From Enterococcus mundtii (lineage in GTDB: Bacteria; Bacillota; Bacilli; Lactobacillales; Enterococcaceae), in the NCBI RefSeq assembly GCF_013394305.1, contig NZ_AP019811.1, positions 1 through 64,000 of the forward strand: DNA of 64,000 nt, given 5' to 3'. The translations under genes and the position numbers were made by a program. This document shows positions 15,792 through 25,474 of the stretch, one piece after another. Position 1 is the stretch's first letter. Each line of letters opens with the position of its first letter. Under the pieces are notes generated by a model, which searched no databases, was not told the DNA's origin, and saw only the letters and a program-made list of their open reading frames with translations.

Positions 15792-17596
15792 TCACTAATC
15801 AACTCAGCATCCACATTTATACGTTCTTGTCCGGCATTTCCACTCAATTCCTCGAATGTTTCTACGTCCGTTGATCCATTTGATTCAATTGGTGTCTCCT
15901 GTGTCTCTTGTGTGTCTGGTAACTCTTGCATTTCTGTTTCATCAGAAAGTTTGCCTTCCGATGAGTTCATTTCTTGTTCAGATTTTTGAGAATCGTTTGT
16001 TGCTTCATTCTCATTGAGAATAACTTCAAGTAAAGGAGTTGAATTGATTGCAGATAAATTTGTTTCGTTGATCATATTATCTCCTTCAACTTCGACAGCA
16101 ATCGGTGCAATGCTCTTTATCTCTGATAGTTCTTCCTCTATATCTATCAATACTAAATTAGACATAGCATAACTCAACGCTTGTGTCGCTTGATCAACTA
16201 CTTCTTGTGTTGGTTCACTGGATTGAATAACTTGATCTGCTTCTTGTCGTGCATAAACTAAATTAGCCCAACTTTCTACAGTATATTGCGTAGAGTCAAG
16301 GCTATGTGCTTCACTTAGTAACGCTACTAACTGATCTGTATTCCCTACTAGTTCCAGTTGTGCAATTGCTTCTCTCAGTCTTTCCTGAGCCTCAATTACT
16401 TCGTCCTCGGTTACATCTGTTTCACCGATAAGACTTTTTACCTCGATTAATACATTATTAAAATTGTCATAGCTAGTTGACGTATAGTCTTCAATCTTTA
16501 AATTTTCTGCATAAGCTATTAACCGCTCCAACTCTAATAAAGCTAAATCAAATGCACTTTTCTCTTCTAATTGATTAATCGCACGATTTAAACGACGATT
16601 CATTCGATCAAAAGTTTCTTGCGTATGTTCATCTGTCGATATTAATTGTTTAGCTTCTTCAAGGACAGTATCTAACGTGGTTACTGTAGCCTCTGTATAG
16701 CGTTCTCGATCAATGGCTTCTGCTTGTTTGATTGTCTCTTTCAAAGCGCTAGAATCACCTTTCCTTACCAATTGATCCATTGCTTGGCGTAAACGAGACA
16801 CTTGTGTATCCACTTGTACTTGCGTACTATTTTGATCCACGAGCATCCTTTCAGACACACGCCGTTCGTAAACGAACGTCGAGACACTCGAAGACAAATA
16901 ATGCGACACGTCAATCGCCTGAGCTTGTACAAAGAGGTCTTCTAATACCGAATAATTTGTTTCCACAACCGGTGGTATGATTGGTGGAACTATCGGCGGA
17001 TTGATCGGTTCTTCTGGACCGATTATCGGTGGTAATGGAAGTACTGGTTCTTCTGGTACCAATGGTGGAGTTGGGGGAGATGGTAGGCTAGGTAATTCTT
17101 CCGTATCCTCATTCTCCGGTTCTTTTGGATCTAAAATGATCGGTTTTTCTTCTGGTAAACTTGGAACAACTGGGCGATTTACGCTCACTAAACTAGGTTC
17201 TTGATCTTCTGTTTGATGGACAAGATTTTGAGCATTTTCACGTTCATTGACTTGTGCTAATACTTGTTGGATCATACTTCGGTCGATTGGCTCCTGTTCT
17301 CCACGACCAAATACTTGTTGAAAAGTAGAATTCGCCTGATTTTCTCCAAATACTCGATCAAAAACAGACGGTTCTTGATCCTCATTCTTTAATCGATCAA
17401 GTAATGAGTCCTTTTCATTCGCTGATTCGATTCGATCTAAAGCGGGTCTTTTCTCTTCGTTAGGTTGCGTACGTTCCAGATTTTCATTTTGGCTAAAGAC
17501 AGGATAAATGAAGCCGGATAATGCACCGATACACAGGAAACTTAATCCCAATTTTTGCCATCTTGGCAATTTCTGCCATCTTGAATTTTTCGACAT
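15788..17596 (-). CDS. FIVAR-repeat surface protein of the transfer operon
   Basis: This 602-residue protein has a membrane anchor or uncleaved signal near residues 13-36 and a Glu/Gln-rich region to about 150. A proline-rich spacer follows (about 150-215, 'PPIIGPEEPINPPIVPP'). At about 215-490 there are four or so helical repeats of the FIVAR type, marked by 'AxxIDxxxYTxxS--L--AL-EA' strings. The C-terminal 100 residues are acidic and disordered, with no LPxTG motif. FIVAR-type modules occur in large wall-linked surface proteins, so this could span the wall or contact the recipient cell. It lies in the transfer operon, 16 nt after the upstream gene. Confidence 0.6.
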   Translation of the reverse strand: MSKNSRWQKLPRWQKLGLSFLCIGALSGFIYPVFSQNENLERTQPNEEKRPALDRIESANEKDSLLDRLKNEDQEPSVFDRVFGENQANSTFQQVFGRGEQEPIDRSMIQQVLAQVNERENAQNLVHQTEDQEPSLVSVNRPVVPSLPEEKPIILDPKEPENEDTEELPSLPSPPTPPLVPEEPVLPLPPIIGPEEPINPPIVPPIIPPVVETNYSVLEDLFVQAQAIDVSHYLSSSVSTFVYERRVSERMLVDQNSTQVQVDTQVSRLRQAMDQLVRKGDSSALKETIKQAEAIDRERYTEATVTTLDTVLEEAKQLISTDEHTQETFDRMNRRLNRAINQLEEKSAFDLALLELERLIAYAENLKIEDYTSTSYDNFNNVLIEVKSLIGETDVTEDEVIEAQERLREAIAQLELVGNTDQLVALLSEAHSLDSTQYTVESWANLVYARQEADQVIQSSEPTQEVVDQATQALSYAMSNLVLIDIEEELSEIKSIAPIAVEVEGDNMINETNLSAINSTPLLEVILNENEATNDSQKSEQEMNSSEGKLSDETEMQELPDTQETQETPIESNGSTDVETFEELSGNAGQERINVDAELISE

Positions 17597-17612
17597 TCTT
17601 ATTCTCCTTTTT

Positions 17613-18611
17613 TCAAAGATTCATCTGTTTCTCTTTTAAATCAAATAGATCATTTAATTCCTCTTCCAATTTCTCTCGATCCACGGAATCTTCTTTTTGC
17701 AGTTCTTCAATCATTTTTTCAGCTGCCTTTATTTGTAAGGAAAGCTGTTCATACTGAACAATTTTCTTTTCAAGTTCAAGACTATTAATTTGTCGATTAA
17801 TCTCTTTTGCTTCGTCCAACTTACCTTCTTTTAGAAAACAATAACCTGCAATGGCTAAGCGGTTTGAATCGTCAGAAAAAGCTTCGGATTGTTGTTCATA
17901 CGCTGTGACCGCAGCTTCGTAATTGTTTTCTAAAACCGCTAAATCAAAATCACCATATGTTGTTTCATAATTTTTATGAAACTCCCGAAAGCGCCTAAGA
18001 TTTTCCTGCGAGCGTTGGTCCAACACATAATCGTAGAACAGGGTTTCTGTTTGTCCTTGTTCTTCAGGATAGTACTGAAAAGCCTCTTCGAATTGTTCCT
18101 GATCGATCAGTTCTTCATAAGAGGGTGTTTCCAGTTCCGTTAAAAAAAATTCTTTCACACCTAAACCACCAACAAATAATAAAAGAAGAACCAGAAAAGA
18201 CCCTCCTAGGCGCAACAACCACTTTTTAGATAATGGCTGAATGAGCTTAGGCGGTTTAATTGGTCTTTTAGTCCTCGGTTCTTTTACTTTTTTGCTCTTC
18301 TTTATGGATTCTTCAGACAATTCTTGTTTAAAAACATCCCCAAAGAGAGTGACTTGACTATCTTCTGCTCCTTTTTCATATAAAAATTCTTCCAGTATCT
18401 CCCACCAGTCAAAAGAAAAAACGGGTAACATTAGCTTAGATCGTATGATTGCTCGATCATTTTGGACTAACTCATAATGAATGGTGTATTCCACACCTTC
18501 CATATCTGCTTCTTCATTTTTTATAGTCAAAAAGCGATTGGCTTCTTTTAAAGTGAGTGTTTGTGGACAGGTCATGTCTAGCCCTTCTACCTCAACAAAT
18601 CGACACTTCAT
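17613..18611 (-). CDS. Single-pass membrane protein with helical (TPR-like) outer region
   Basis: The N-terminal cytoplasmic part (about residues 1-115) of this 332-residue protein is alpha/beta with 'YTIHYELVQNDRAIIRSK'. A basic Pro/Lys stretch leads to one membrane segment near residues 143-162. The C-terminal part (about 180-330) is all-helical with TPR-like pairs ('LAIAGYCFLKEGKLDEAKEIN') and ends in a coiled coil. This layout resembles EssB-like or other secretion scaffold proteins, but I do not claim that family. It lies between an unknown membrane protein and the FIVAR gene in the transfer operon, so a scaffold role is likely. Confidence 0.5.
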   Translation of the reverse strand: MKCRFVEVEGLDMTCPQTLTLKEANRFLTIKNEEADMEGVEYTIHYELVQNDRAIIRSKLMLPVFSFDWWEILEEFLYEKGAEDSQVTLFGDVFKQELSEESIKKSKKVKEPRTKRPIKPPKLIQPLSKKWLLRLGGSFLVLLLLFVGGLGVKEFFLTELETPSYEELIDQEQFEEAFQYYPEEQGQTETLFYDYVLDQRSQENLRRFREFHKNYETTYGDFDLAVLENNYEAAVTAYEQQSEAFSDDSNRLAIAGYCFLKEGKLDEAKEINRQINSLELEKKIVQYEQLSLQIKAAEKMIEELQKEDSVDREKLEEELNDLFDLKEKQMNL

Positions 18612-18622
18612 AGGGACACCTC

Positions 18623-18898
18623 CTAGTCCACATAGACCTCGCGATCATAGACGATCGTATACGGTCGTTTAGTAGAGAATTTAATGCGTCTTTCCTGATT
18701 ATTTAGCGTGAGAATATAAAAATCGTCTTTGCCTTCTTCAAAATACGTATATTCATTTTTCTTACACTGAAAATACTGTTGAATCGCTCGATCTTTTAAC
18801 CACTCTTCAAACATAAATACAGGTAAAATAACCGTTTGTAACGCGTAGCCTGAAGCAATTCCTAGAAAAAATGTGCCAAGTAAGATAAATCCTTCCAT
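18623..18898 (-). CDS. Small membrane-anchored protein, first gene of the operon
   Basis: This protein of about 91 residues starts at ATG 18898, where GGAAAGG lies 8 nt upstream; an upstream start at 18982 runs through a terminator and is unlikely. One membrane segment covers residues about 5-25, and a charged soluble tail follows. It is separated from the gene to its right by a strong terminator (18962-19001), so the promoter of the transfer operon probably lies in 18900-18960. I recognise no family. Confidence 0.5.
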   Translation of the reverse strand: MEGFILLGTFFLGIASGYALQTVILPVFMFEEWLKDRAIQQYFQCKKNEYTYFEEGKDDFYILTLNNQERRIKFSTKRPYTIVYDREVYVD

Positions 18899-18961
18899 CT
18901 TTTTTTCCTTTCCACTACTTACATATCTGATACATAAAATAGCTTGTAGTCGTTTGAGTCC

Positions 18962-19001
18962 AATAAAAAAAGAAAGTATCAACGATACTTCCTTTTTTAT
19001 T
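18962..19001 (-). terminator. Terminator after the LytG/M23-type gene
   Basis: AAAAAAAGAAAGTATC pairs with GATACTTCCTTTTTT (one mismatch) around a 3-nt loop. On the minus strand it begins 3 nt after the stop codon at 19004. Confidence 0.85.
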
Positions 19002-19003
19002 GG

Positions 19004-20473
19004 CTATTCCTTTGTCAGTACCTGCATCGGGTCAATTAATTGATCCTGGGCAAGACTTGGCGATCCATTCACTTCAAAGTGTAAATGCGGACCTGTACTA
19101 TTACCTGTGCTTCCCACTGAAGCAATGATTTCCCCTTGAGCAACAGTTTGTCCTACTGTTACAAGGTTCTGATTGTTATGTGCGTATAGTGTAGTTAGTC
19201 CATTTTCATGCGTGATGGCAATATAATTTCCCCAAGAAGAATGAACTTCTGAGCGAATAACTACGCCCGCCTGACTGGCAAAAATAGGTGTTCCTACAGG
19301 TGCCGTAAAATCTACTCCCCGATGAAACTCACCCCCACGTGGTCCATAAGGTGAAGAAATGACGACATTCTGAACTGGATAAATAAACTCTTCACTACCC
19401 TCTGGTAATTCCGCTCTTGCTTGATCATAACTCGTCAATGCATAGGCTTCAATCAACGCATTCAATTTATCCGCATACTGTGTGTCTGTGGCATACCGCC
19501 CCGTGAGGTATGCTGTAGCGTCTTCATATGTTTCCGTTTCCGATTTCCATGATCCTTTGTAGAAGTCTTGGTCATGGGTCAAGCCTTCTTTGATTAGACG
19601 TGCATAATCGTTTAACGACTCTTCATAATTCTCATATCGCCGAAAAGCAGAGTCGATCGAGTAAAGGGTGCCTGATCCATTGTCTTCTTGTGTTTTGAAG
19701 GTCACTGAATTCCCATTATAGCTACCCTTAATTCCATATAAATTGAAGTAGGGTTCTTGACTCAGTTGGCTTTGACCACTTCCAGATTCTAAAATCGCTT
19801 GTGCAATCATAACTGACGCATAAAGGTCTTCTTTTAACCCAATTTCTCGTGCTTTTTCCCCAATTTCTTGAATGAAATCCCAGGTTTCTTTCACTGGTGT
19901 GACTTTAAATGAACTGGATTCACTCGATTCTGAAGAGGTTTGTTCGGTCAATCCAGGAACACGCACTTCTTCCATCGTTTGTGGGACTGAAGGCATTTCA
20001 TTTGTTTGGTTAACTGGATTTACTTGAACGTCTGGTTCTGGTGTCGCTGGTGTGTCTTCTTTTATAATTTGTTCTTCCTTCACTGGTTCTTCTTTCGGAC
20101 GATCTGTCTCTGGGACAATGTCAGGTTGTTCCTCTGGTGTCTCTTTTGGTGTCTCTTTTGGTGTCTCTTTTGGTGTCTCTTTTGGTGTCTCTTTTGGTGT
20201 CTCTTTTGGCGTATCCTTTGGTGGCTCAGGCTCTTTGGGCGGTTCATCCGGTATTGTCGGTTGTTCTTCGACCGGCTGTTCTTCCACTTCTTGTTCATTT
20301 CCTTCGGGTAACGCTTCGTTTCCCTCTGGTTGTGTCGGCTGTTCTTCAGCTTTTTCCGAAGAATCAGGGATTGATGAATCTTCCACAGACAGGATCGCCG
20401 CTGATACAGGTAAACTCGTTAGCAGTTGACTGGATACTAACGCAATTGCCATCCATTTTTTCGTTTTTTGCAA
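19004..20473 (-). CDS. Secreted glucosaminidase/M23 peptidase with PKET repeats
   Basis: This 489-residue secreted wall hydrolase has a signal peptide at residues 1-25. An acidic Pro/Glu-rich spacer follows, holding six PKET tetrapeptides (residues about 87-112). The GH73-like glucosaminidase domain ('YASVMIAQAILESGSGQS', then 'NLYGIKG' and 'YATDTQYADKL') lies at about 200-345. An M23 metallopeptidase domain follows, with 'FHRGVDFTAP' and 'GPHLHFEV' as zinc-site motifs. Both domains look active. It belongs to the same functional set as the enzyme at 14793-15791 but has its own terminator. A GGAGGAAG ribosome site precedes the start. Confidence 0.85.
   Translation of the reverse strand: MQKTKKWMAIALVSSQLLTSLPVSAAILSVEDSSIPDSSEKAEEQPTQPEGNEALPEGNEQEVEEQPVEEQPTIPDEPPKEPEPPKDTPKETPKETPKETPKETPKETPKETPEEQPDIVPETDRPKEEPVKEEQIIKEDTPATPEPDVQVNPVNQTNEMPSVPQTMEEVRVPGLTEQTSSESSESSSFKVTPVKETWDFIQEIGEKAREIGLKEDLYASVMIAQAILESGSGQSQLSQEPYFNLYGIKGSYNGNSVTFKTQEDNGSGTLYSIDSAFRRYENYEESLNDYARLIKEGLTHDQDFYKGSWKSETETYEDATAYLTGRYATDTQYADKLNALIEAYALTSYDQARAELPEGSEEFIYPVQNVVISSPYGPRGGEFHRGVDFTAPVGTPIFASQAGVVIRSEVHSSWGNYIAITHENGLTTLYAHNNQNLVTVGQTVAQGEIIASVGSTGNSTGPHLHFEVNGSPSLAQDQLIDPMQVLTKE
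20139..20215. repeat. 12-nt tandem repeat inside the wall-hydrolase gene
   Basis: Six or seven nearly identical 12-nt units (GGTGTCTCTTTT on the plus strand) encode the PKET repeats. Near-perfect DNA identity suggests recent slipped-strand expansion, so copy number may vary between strains. Confidence 0.9.
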
Positions 20474-20507
20474 TCAATCTTCCTCCTTTATCATTTTTCT
20501 TAGCAAA

Positions 20508-20552
20508 ATAAAAAAGACGCTCCCTTACGTTATGTTTCGGGATCGTCTTCAT
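20508..20552 (-). terminator. Rho-independent terminator, leftward
   Basis: AAGACGCTCCC and GGGATCGTCTT form a stem with one mismatch. On the minus strand it is followed by TTTTTTATTTT. It ends transcription of the gene at 20617-21120. Confidence 0.8.
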
Positions 20553-20616
20553 GTGAAACGTTCTATATCGTTTGTTACTTAAAGTATAACATCCTTAGCA
20601 ATAAGAGTAAATTTTT

Positions 20617-21120
20617 TCACAAAAGTAAATAAAGTAAGAATGATAGGGTCATTGAACTGATAATAAGAATTGGAGAATAATACTTGAGAATGAATCGATC
20701 AAACTTTGACGTACTTGAGCCAAAGTGTACTATTTGTTGTTCATTTGTTATTTCTCCGTCTATTTGAGGCTGTGTTCGTGCCATAGCCGGCCGGACATTT
20801 GAATGCCTATACCTATGATCCGTTATTTCTTGACTTTTTGATTTGTCCTCTATCTTTACTTTATCTCCTACTACTTCAATTGATAGATACGGACCTTCCA
20901 CGTCTAATGACCAATCCATTGATTCAAATTTTTCATTATTATCTTCAGAATAATTTACGCTATCTTTTTCATAAAGAATATACGATTGTCTTTGTTCAAT
21001 GGTATCGCTTCTCACAAAAGAGGTCTTTTCATTATGGATCAGCACAATATATCCAAACAAACATAGTATTATTACTAGTAATATAGTGTTTATATCTAAC
21101 TGTATCTTCTCCCTATTCAA
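20617..21120 (-). CDS. Hypothetical two-pass membrane protein
   Basis: This 167-residue protein has hydrophobic segments at about residues 12-29 and 148-167 and a polar, mostly acidic region between them that should lie outside the cell. I recognise no family. It sits alone between two terminators (20508-20552 and 21150-21181), downstream of the LPxTG adhesin gene. The ribosome site upstream of 21120 is weak (GGGAGAAG close to it), and its base composition is more AT-rich than the transfer operon. It could be an accessory to surface display, but nothing in the sequence proves it. Confidence 0.5.
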   Translation of the reverse strand: MNREKIQLDINTILLVIILCLFGYIVLIHNEKTSFVRSDTIEQRQSYILYEKDSVNYSEDNNEKFESMDWSLDVEGPYLSIEVVGDKVKIEDKSKSQEITDHRYRHSNVRPAMARTQPQIDGEITNEQQIVHFGSSTSKFDRFILKYYSPILIISSMTLSFLLYLLL

Positions 21121-21149
21121 TTCAATCCCCTACCTTCTCCATTTTCGAT

Positions 21150-21181
21150 AAAAAGACTGCAAGGAGCGTCTCTCCTTGCAG
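21150..21181 (-). terminator. Terminator after the LPxTG adhesin gene
   Basis: CTGCAAGGAG (21157-21166) is perfectly complementary to CTCCTTGCAG (21172-21181). T residues follow on the minus strand. Confidence 0.9.
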
Positions 21182-21189
21182 CCATGTGT

Positions 21190-24100
21190 TTATGCTTTTT
21201 TCTTACGGTAAATATAGATTCCGCCAACGATTCCAACAGTAGCCACACCAATAATAGATAGAATCATTCCAGTCGTGCTACCTGTTTTAGGTAATTCGCC
21301 GTCACGTTTGATCTCAACTTTTGGAGATTGGAAACGAACAGTTTGATCCATATTCTCTAAATCAACTTCTCGTCCAACTTCCTCTTTTTGATCTTCATCA
21401 TAGTAAATGATATGTGTCGCAGTTAATTCGTCCCCATCTTTTAGGGTATTAGCTGGTAAGTCTAAGAAAACTGACAGCTCGTCTTCTTTACTTTTCGCTG
21501 TCCATTTTGTTATATCTTGGCTCACAACTTCACCAGTAAAGCGATTCACGAACCCAGACACAATTGTATACGTATGGCCGATCTCAATTGCGTCCCCTTT
21601 TAACCAAACTTTATCCTCAAATACATTATCAATCGTTGGATCAACGATTTTCTCACCATCAACCGTCGCGAACAGTGTCTTAATCTCTAAGTCTTCACGG
21701 TCGTTGACTGCTTCTAATACGATCAATTCGCCGTCTTTTTCCACGGTTACTGAAAATTCAATGTCTTCTTCTAACTCAAGGTATCCTGGCAATGGTTGTC
21801 CTTCTACGAACTTATACTCACCGTAAGGCAATCCTTCAATTGAGAGCATTCCTTCTTCGTCTGTCAAGAATTCATCAACCAACGTTTCAGATCCATCTTT
21901 TTCAATTTGGTATAAATTAAACGGTACATTTTCTAAAGGTTGATCATTTAAGCGGTCACGTTTGATCAATTGCACGTCTTGACGTGCTAAACGGTTTGGC
22001 ACTTCAATTCGGATCATTCCGTCAGAATCTTCTTCAGTCACGCTAAAGACGATTGGTTCTTCTAGTAGTACGTATCCTTCTGGAGCTTTTACTTCGTGTA
22101 ATTCATAACGATCCACGCCCCATGCAAGGCTTTCTGTAGTAACAATTTCGCCTTTTTCATTTGTTTCAAAGATATCGGTGTTTTCTGTATCATTTGGACG
22201 TTGCATCGATACAAATGCACCTTCGCCATCATTTGCCCATGTATCAAAAATCTTAAATTGCGCACCAGCATAAGGGATATTTTCACCTGTTTCTTCATCC
22301 ACTTTGACAATGTGCAAACGAGATTCAATAATTCGATCTTCCAGTAAGAAGAAATGCGTATAGCCGTCTTCTGTGATTGTTACTTCAAAAGGTTCAATTA
22401 ATAGATATCCATCTATTCCCTTCGTCTCTTCAACTGTATACGTGTCGTATGGTAAATCTTCAAAACGGAAAAAGCCGTTTTCTCCTGTGACTTGAACGTA
22501 TTCTTGTCCAGTTGTATGAGAAGTCGCAGTTAATTCAACGCCTTCTAAAGGAGGTTTTATATCTTGATTTTTTCCAGTAATCAATTCTAATGACGCTTCA
22601 ATTGTATTCGGAATTAATGGTCTTGAACCGAATTTATACCCTTCGATATGCCCCTTAATGACACGATCCGTTACTGTTTTACTGTGGATCGCAACTGTTT
22701 CGTTTTGTCCGGCATAGGTTAATTGAACTTCGTGTTTCTCAGGATCTAACGTGTACCCTTCAGGCGCTTCAACTTCCTGTAAATAGTAAGTGCCTAATTT
22801 TAGTCCTTTGATTTCTGCTTGTGCGCGTCCTTCGACGTCTTCCATTGTAAACTCAGCAACCGATTTGCCTTCTGAATCCGTTAATTCATATTTGGCACCA
22901 AAGAGCGTGGCTGCACCTTGTGGTTTATTCCCTGTTTCTTCATCTTCTTTGATCACTGTTAAATCTGCCAACTGTTCTTTGTTATCAAAAGTTACCGTTG
23001 TTGTTTCATTGGCTTTTATAGTTATCGTTTGTGGTTTTGAATTCAAAATATAGCCATTTGGTGCTTTGATTTCATCCATGGTCACTTGTTTATCCGCCAT
23101 GATATTTTCCCATCGTGCTTTTCCATCAGCGCCTGTCGGTATTTCCTTTGTTTGACCATCTGACGTGGTAAATTTGAAAACAGCACCTGCTAATGGTTTT
23201 TTGGTATCTTCATCAACTTTTAGTACTTCTGCATGTCCTTCTTTTAAAACTTCAATGTTTAGCGATACTCGAATTGGATCGCTAATGTGTAGAACACTTA
23301 CTCTCTGACCATTGCCCACTCGATATGCCAATGCTGCATTCGCAAACTCTTTAGGAACTCTTGCAATGTTCACAACTCCAGATTCATTTGAATTTGCATG
23401 AGCAGTAATATGCAGTCGATTGCCTTCTTTACGTAAAGTAACATTCGCAGTATTTGTTAAATTGTCCATTGCATACTGTGAAAATACGCCATTCGTATCA
23501 TTTACTGTCACTGTTTCCCCAACTTTGACAGTTACTTTTTGATTATGGAAACTTGGGCGAGTATTGTATCTTGATATTTCGGTTTCTACAGATTGTTTGC
23601 GTGACCCATAGTTAGGGACAGTAGTAGATAATGTTTGCCCTCCAAACGCTTCCCAAAGCATTTGTTGGACTCCCACATACTGGTCATTCGATTGATCAGT
23701 GTTTCCATACCATCCAAAATAGGCGATCAATGAAAGTCTCGCTCTCAATGACGCATTAGAAATTACTTGAGAGACATTTTCTTGAGACGCGCCTCCACCT
23801 AAAACAATTGGGACACCTTCTTCTATACAAAAAGCAATTTGGCCTGTTTCACGAATTCGAAACTTATAAAATTTGTCATGTAAAAAATTAGTTCCGTTTG
23901 GAAGATTTCGCCACACCTGATGGTTGATTGTTCCCAGATTTTCAATCGTATATCCCGTTGAACGTGTAAAATTATTTTGTAATCGGGCATACTCTTCTGA
24001 CTTTTCTAACATGGCTTCTTGTTCAGAAGTACTTTTGGCATGTTCGAGAATATAAGCCATCGTGTAGCGACTATCGAAATCACCAGATACTTCTGCTTCT

Positions 24101-24447
24101 TCTCCACCCTCTATTGGCTGTACATCCGTACCTGAAGGTAAAATAAAAAGCGAATCGCCAATTGTTTCTACAATAGGCAAATCACTTTCATTAGGGCTAT
24201 CATTTGCAAGGGCATTCTGTGATTGTAAGGCTTCTCTTAGTGGTGTTTCTGTATCACTTGGATCGGAACTCATCGTTTTGTCTGATTGTTCCTTTTCTGT
24301 TTCTTCTACTTCATTTTCTGCGACTTGGCTCGTTCTACTTTGCTCGATATGGTCAGCGACTACCAACGTAGGTGATACCAGTAATTGCCCCACTGTTAGT
24401 AGTAGTGCAATAAAAGTCGTGATCTTCTTAAATCTTCCTATTCCCAT
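21190..24447 (-). CDS. LPxTG-anchored thioester/SpaA-type adhesin
   Basis: This is a 1,085-residue sortase-anchored surface protein. A signal peptide covers residues 1-31 and an acidic linker runs to about 150. A thioester-type domain follows (about 165-400): Cys207 in 'IAFCIEEGVPI' and Gln261/262 in 'VGVQQMLWEAFGG' are the expected bond-forming pair. At least five SpaA/Cna-B-like domains ('KVDEDTKKPLAGAVF', 'KAPNGYIL', 'EAPEGYTL') come next. A VaFE-like domain starts near 930, and the protein ends with LPKTGS, a membrane segment and a KKKA tail. Thioester domains bind host ligands covalently; here it could aid host attachment or donor-recipient contact. Terminators bound the gene on both sides. 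Confidence 0.85.
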   Translation of the reverse strand: MGIGRFKKITTFIALLLTVGQLLVSPTLVVADHIEQSRTSQVAENEVEETEKEQSDKTMSSDPSDTETPLREALQSQNALANDSPNESDLPIVETIGDSLFILPSGTDVQPIEGGEEAEVSGDFDSRYTMAYILEHAKSTSEQEAMLEKSEEYARLQNNFTRSTGYTIENLGTINHQVWRNLPNGTNFLHDKFYKFRIRETGQIAFCIEEGVPIVLGGGASQENVSQVISNASLRARLSLIAYFGWYGNTDQSNDQYVGVQQMLWEAFGGQTLSTTVPNYGSRKQSVETEISRYNTRPSFHNQKVTVKVGETVTVNDTNGVFSQYAMDNLTNTANVTLRKEGNRLHITAHANSNESGVVNIARVPKEFANAALAYRVGNGQRVSVLHISDPIRVSLNIEVLKEGHAEVLKVDEDTKKPLAGAVFKFTTSDGQTKEIPTGADGKARWENIMADKQVTMDEIKAPNGYILNSKPQTITIKANETTTVTFDNKEQLADLTVIKEDEETGNKPQGAATLFGAKYELTDSEGKSVAEFTMEDVEGRAQAEIKGLKLGTYYLQEVEAPEGYTLDPEKHEVQLTYAGQNETVAIHSKTVTDRVIKGHIEGYKFGSRPLIPNTIEASLELITGKNQDIKPPLEGVELTATSHTTGQEYVQVTGENGFFRFEDLPYDTYTVEETKGIDGYLLIEPFEVTITEDGYTHFFLLEDRIIESRLHIVKVDEETGENIPYAGAQFKIFDTWANDGEGAFVSMQRPNDTENTDIFETNEKGEIVTTESLAWGVDRYELHEVKAPEGYVLLEEPIVFSVTEEDSDGMIRIEVPNRLARQDVQLIKRDRLNDQPLENVPFNLYQIEKDGSETLVDEFLTDEEGMLSIEGLPYGEYKFVEGQPLPGYLELEEDIEFSVTVEKDGELIVLEAVNDREDLEIKTLFATVDGEKIVDPTIDNVFEDKVWLKGDAIEIGHTYTIVSGFVNRFTGEVVSQDITKWTAKSKEDELSVFLDLPANTLKDGDELTATHIIYYDEDQKEEVGREVDLENMDQTVRFQSPKVEIKRDGELPKTGSTTGMILSIIGVATVGIVGGIYIYRKKKA

Positions 24448-24538
24448 CTATATTCCTCCTGATTTATATATATATTTATCTGCTTTTAGATTTCTTACAT
24501 GGTGAACGAATCATTTCTTTTCCTCATTTCTGACAAAA

Positions 24539-24578
24539 TAAAAAGCAATTAGAAGGAAAATCTCCTTCCAATTGCTTT
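24539..24578 (-). terminator. Terminator after the LysM gene
   Basis: AAAGCAATTAGAAGGA pairs with TCCTTCCAATTGCTTT (one mismatch) around a 5-nt loop, about 20 nt past the stop codon at 24598 on the minus strand. Confidence 0.85.
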
Positions 24579-24597
24579 AATAAGACGATTAGATTAA

Positions 24598-25440
24598 TTA
24601 ATTATAGAAATCAACTGAATAGCTTCTGACTAATCCATCTGACCACATCAACGGCTTAGTAACGAAACCAGTATATTCCTTCCATACACTATCTGGATTC
24701 ATAAGCTCAGCCATTCCCCACTCATTAGCCTCATCAATTGTGTTAAACTCCATTCCACTGTTCCCAAGTGGTGTTACTCTTGTTGGCTCTTCTGGTTTTG
24801 GTTGCTCTGGTGTCGTTTCATTTCCACCACCAGTAGAACCGTTATCGCCACCTGTTGGCGGTGTTACTGTGTTTCCGCCTCCTGTAGAGCCATTGTCTCC
24901 TGTTGCTGGTGGTGTTACTGTATTTCCTCCGCCTGTTGAGCCATTGTCTCCTGTTGCTGGTGGTGTTACTGTATTTCCTCCGCCTGCTGAGCCACTATCT
25001 CCTGTTACTGGTGGTGTCACTGTTTGTGAACCTTGATTAGTATCAGAACCAGTTGTCGGTGCTTGCCCAATTGGTTGACTTGGATCTATTTTATCTTCGT
25101 CTTTCACAACAGACTGCGCAATGGTTTCTCCTTGAGGGTTTTGAACAGTGACTACATTGCCTTCAAATACTAACTTATTCCCTGCATAAATCAAATCTAC
25201 ATTTGCAATTGAATTTCTTTCTGCCAGTGCCTTCACTGTCATGTTTGTAGCTTCTCCGATACCACTTAAAGTATCACCAGTGACGATCGTGTATTCTTTA
25301 CCGTCTGTTTTTGCGATATCTGCTTTAATTTGTTCGACCGAACGTGGTGTCCATTCTGCGGCCTCTGCATTTTCCGTATGAATAGCTAACGCCATCCCTC
25401 CAACTGTTACTCCGATTGCTAACACTTTTAACATTTTCAT
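24598..25440 (-). CDS. Secreted LysM protein with Gly/Pro repeat spacer
   Basis: This 280-residue protein has a signal peptide (residues 1-28) and one LysM domain at about 49-93 ('YTIVTGDTLSGIGEATNMTVKAL'). Four 17-residue repeats (NTVTPPATGDNGSTGGG type) fill about 139-206. An 80-residue C-terminal domain ends in 'SYSVDFYN'. LysM domains bind wall GlcNAc, so the protein should sit on the cell wall, with the repeat region as a flexible stalk. It has a strong consensus promoter (25475-25503) and its own terminator. A divergent HTH gene at 25574 shares its upstream region. The C-terminal domain is unfamiliar. Confidence 0.75.
   Translation of the reverse strand: MKMLKVLAIGVTVGGMALAIHTENAEAAEWTPRSVEQIKADIAKTDGKEYTIVTGDTLSGIGEATNMTVKALAERNSIANVDLIYAGNKLVFEGNVVTVQNPQGETIAQSVVKDEDKIDPSQPIGQAPTTGSDTNQGSQTVTPPVTGDSGSAGGGNTVTPPATGDNGSTGGGNTVTPPATGDNGSTGGGNTVTPPTGGDNGSTGGGNETTPEQPKPEEPTRVTPLGNSGMEFNTIDEANEWGMAELMNPDSVWKEYTGFVTKPLMWSDGLVRSYSVDFYN
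24823..25026. repeat. 51-nt tandem repeats in the LysM gene
   Basis: Four units of 51 nt encode NTVTPPATGDNGSTGGG and variants. The two middle copies are nearly identical at DNA level, which points to recent unequal exchange. Confidence 0.85.
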
Positions 25441-25474
25441 TTAGGTTCCTTCTTTCTTTTTTTATCTTAAAATA

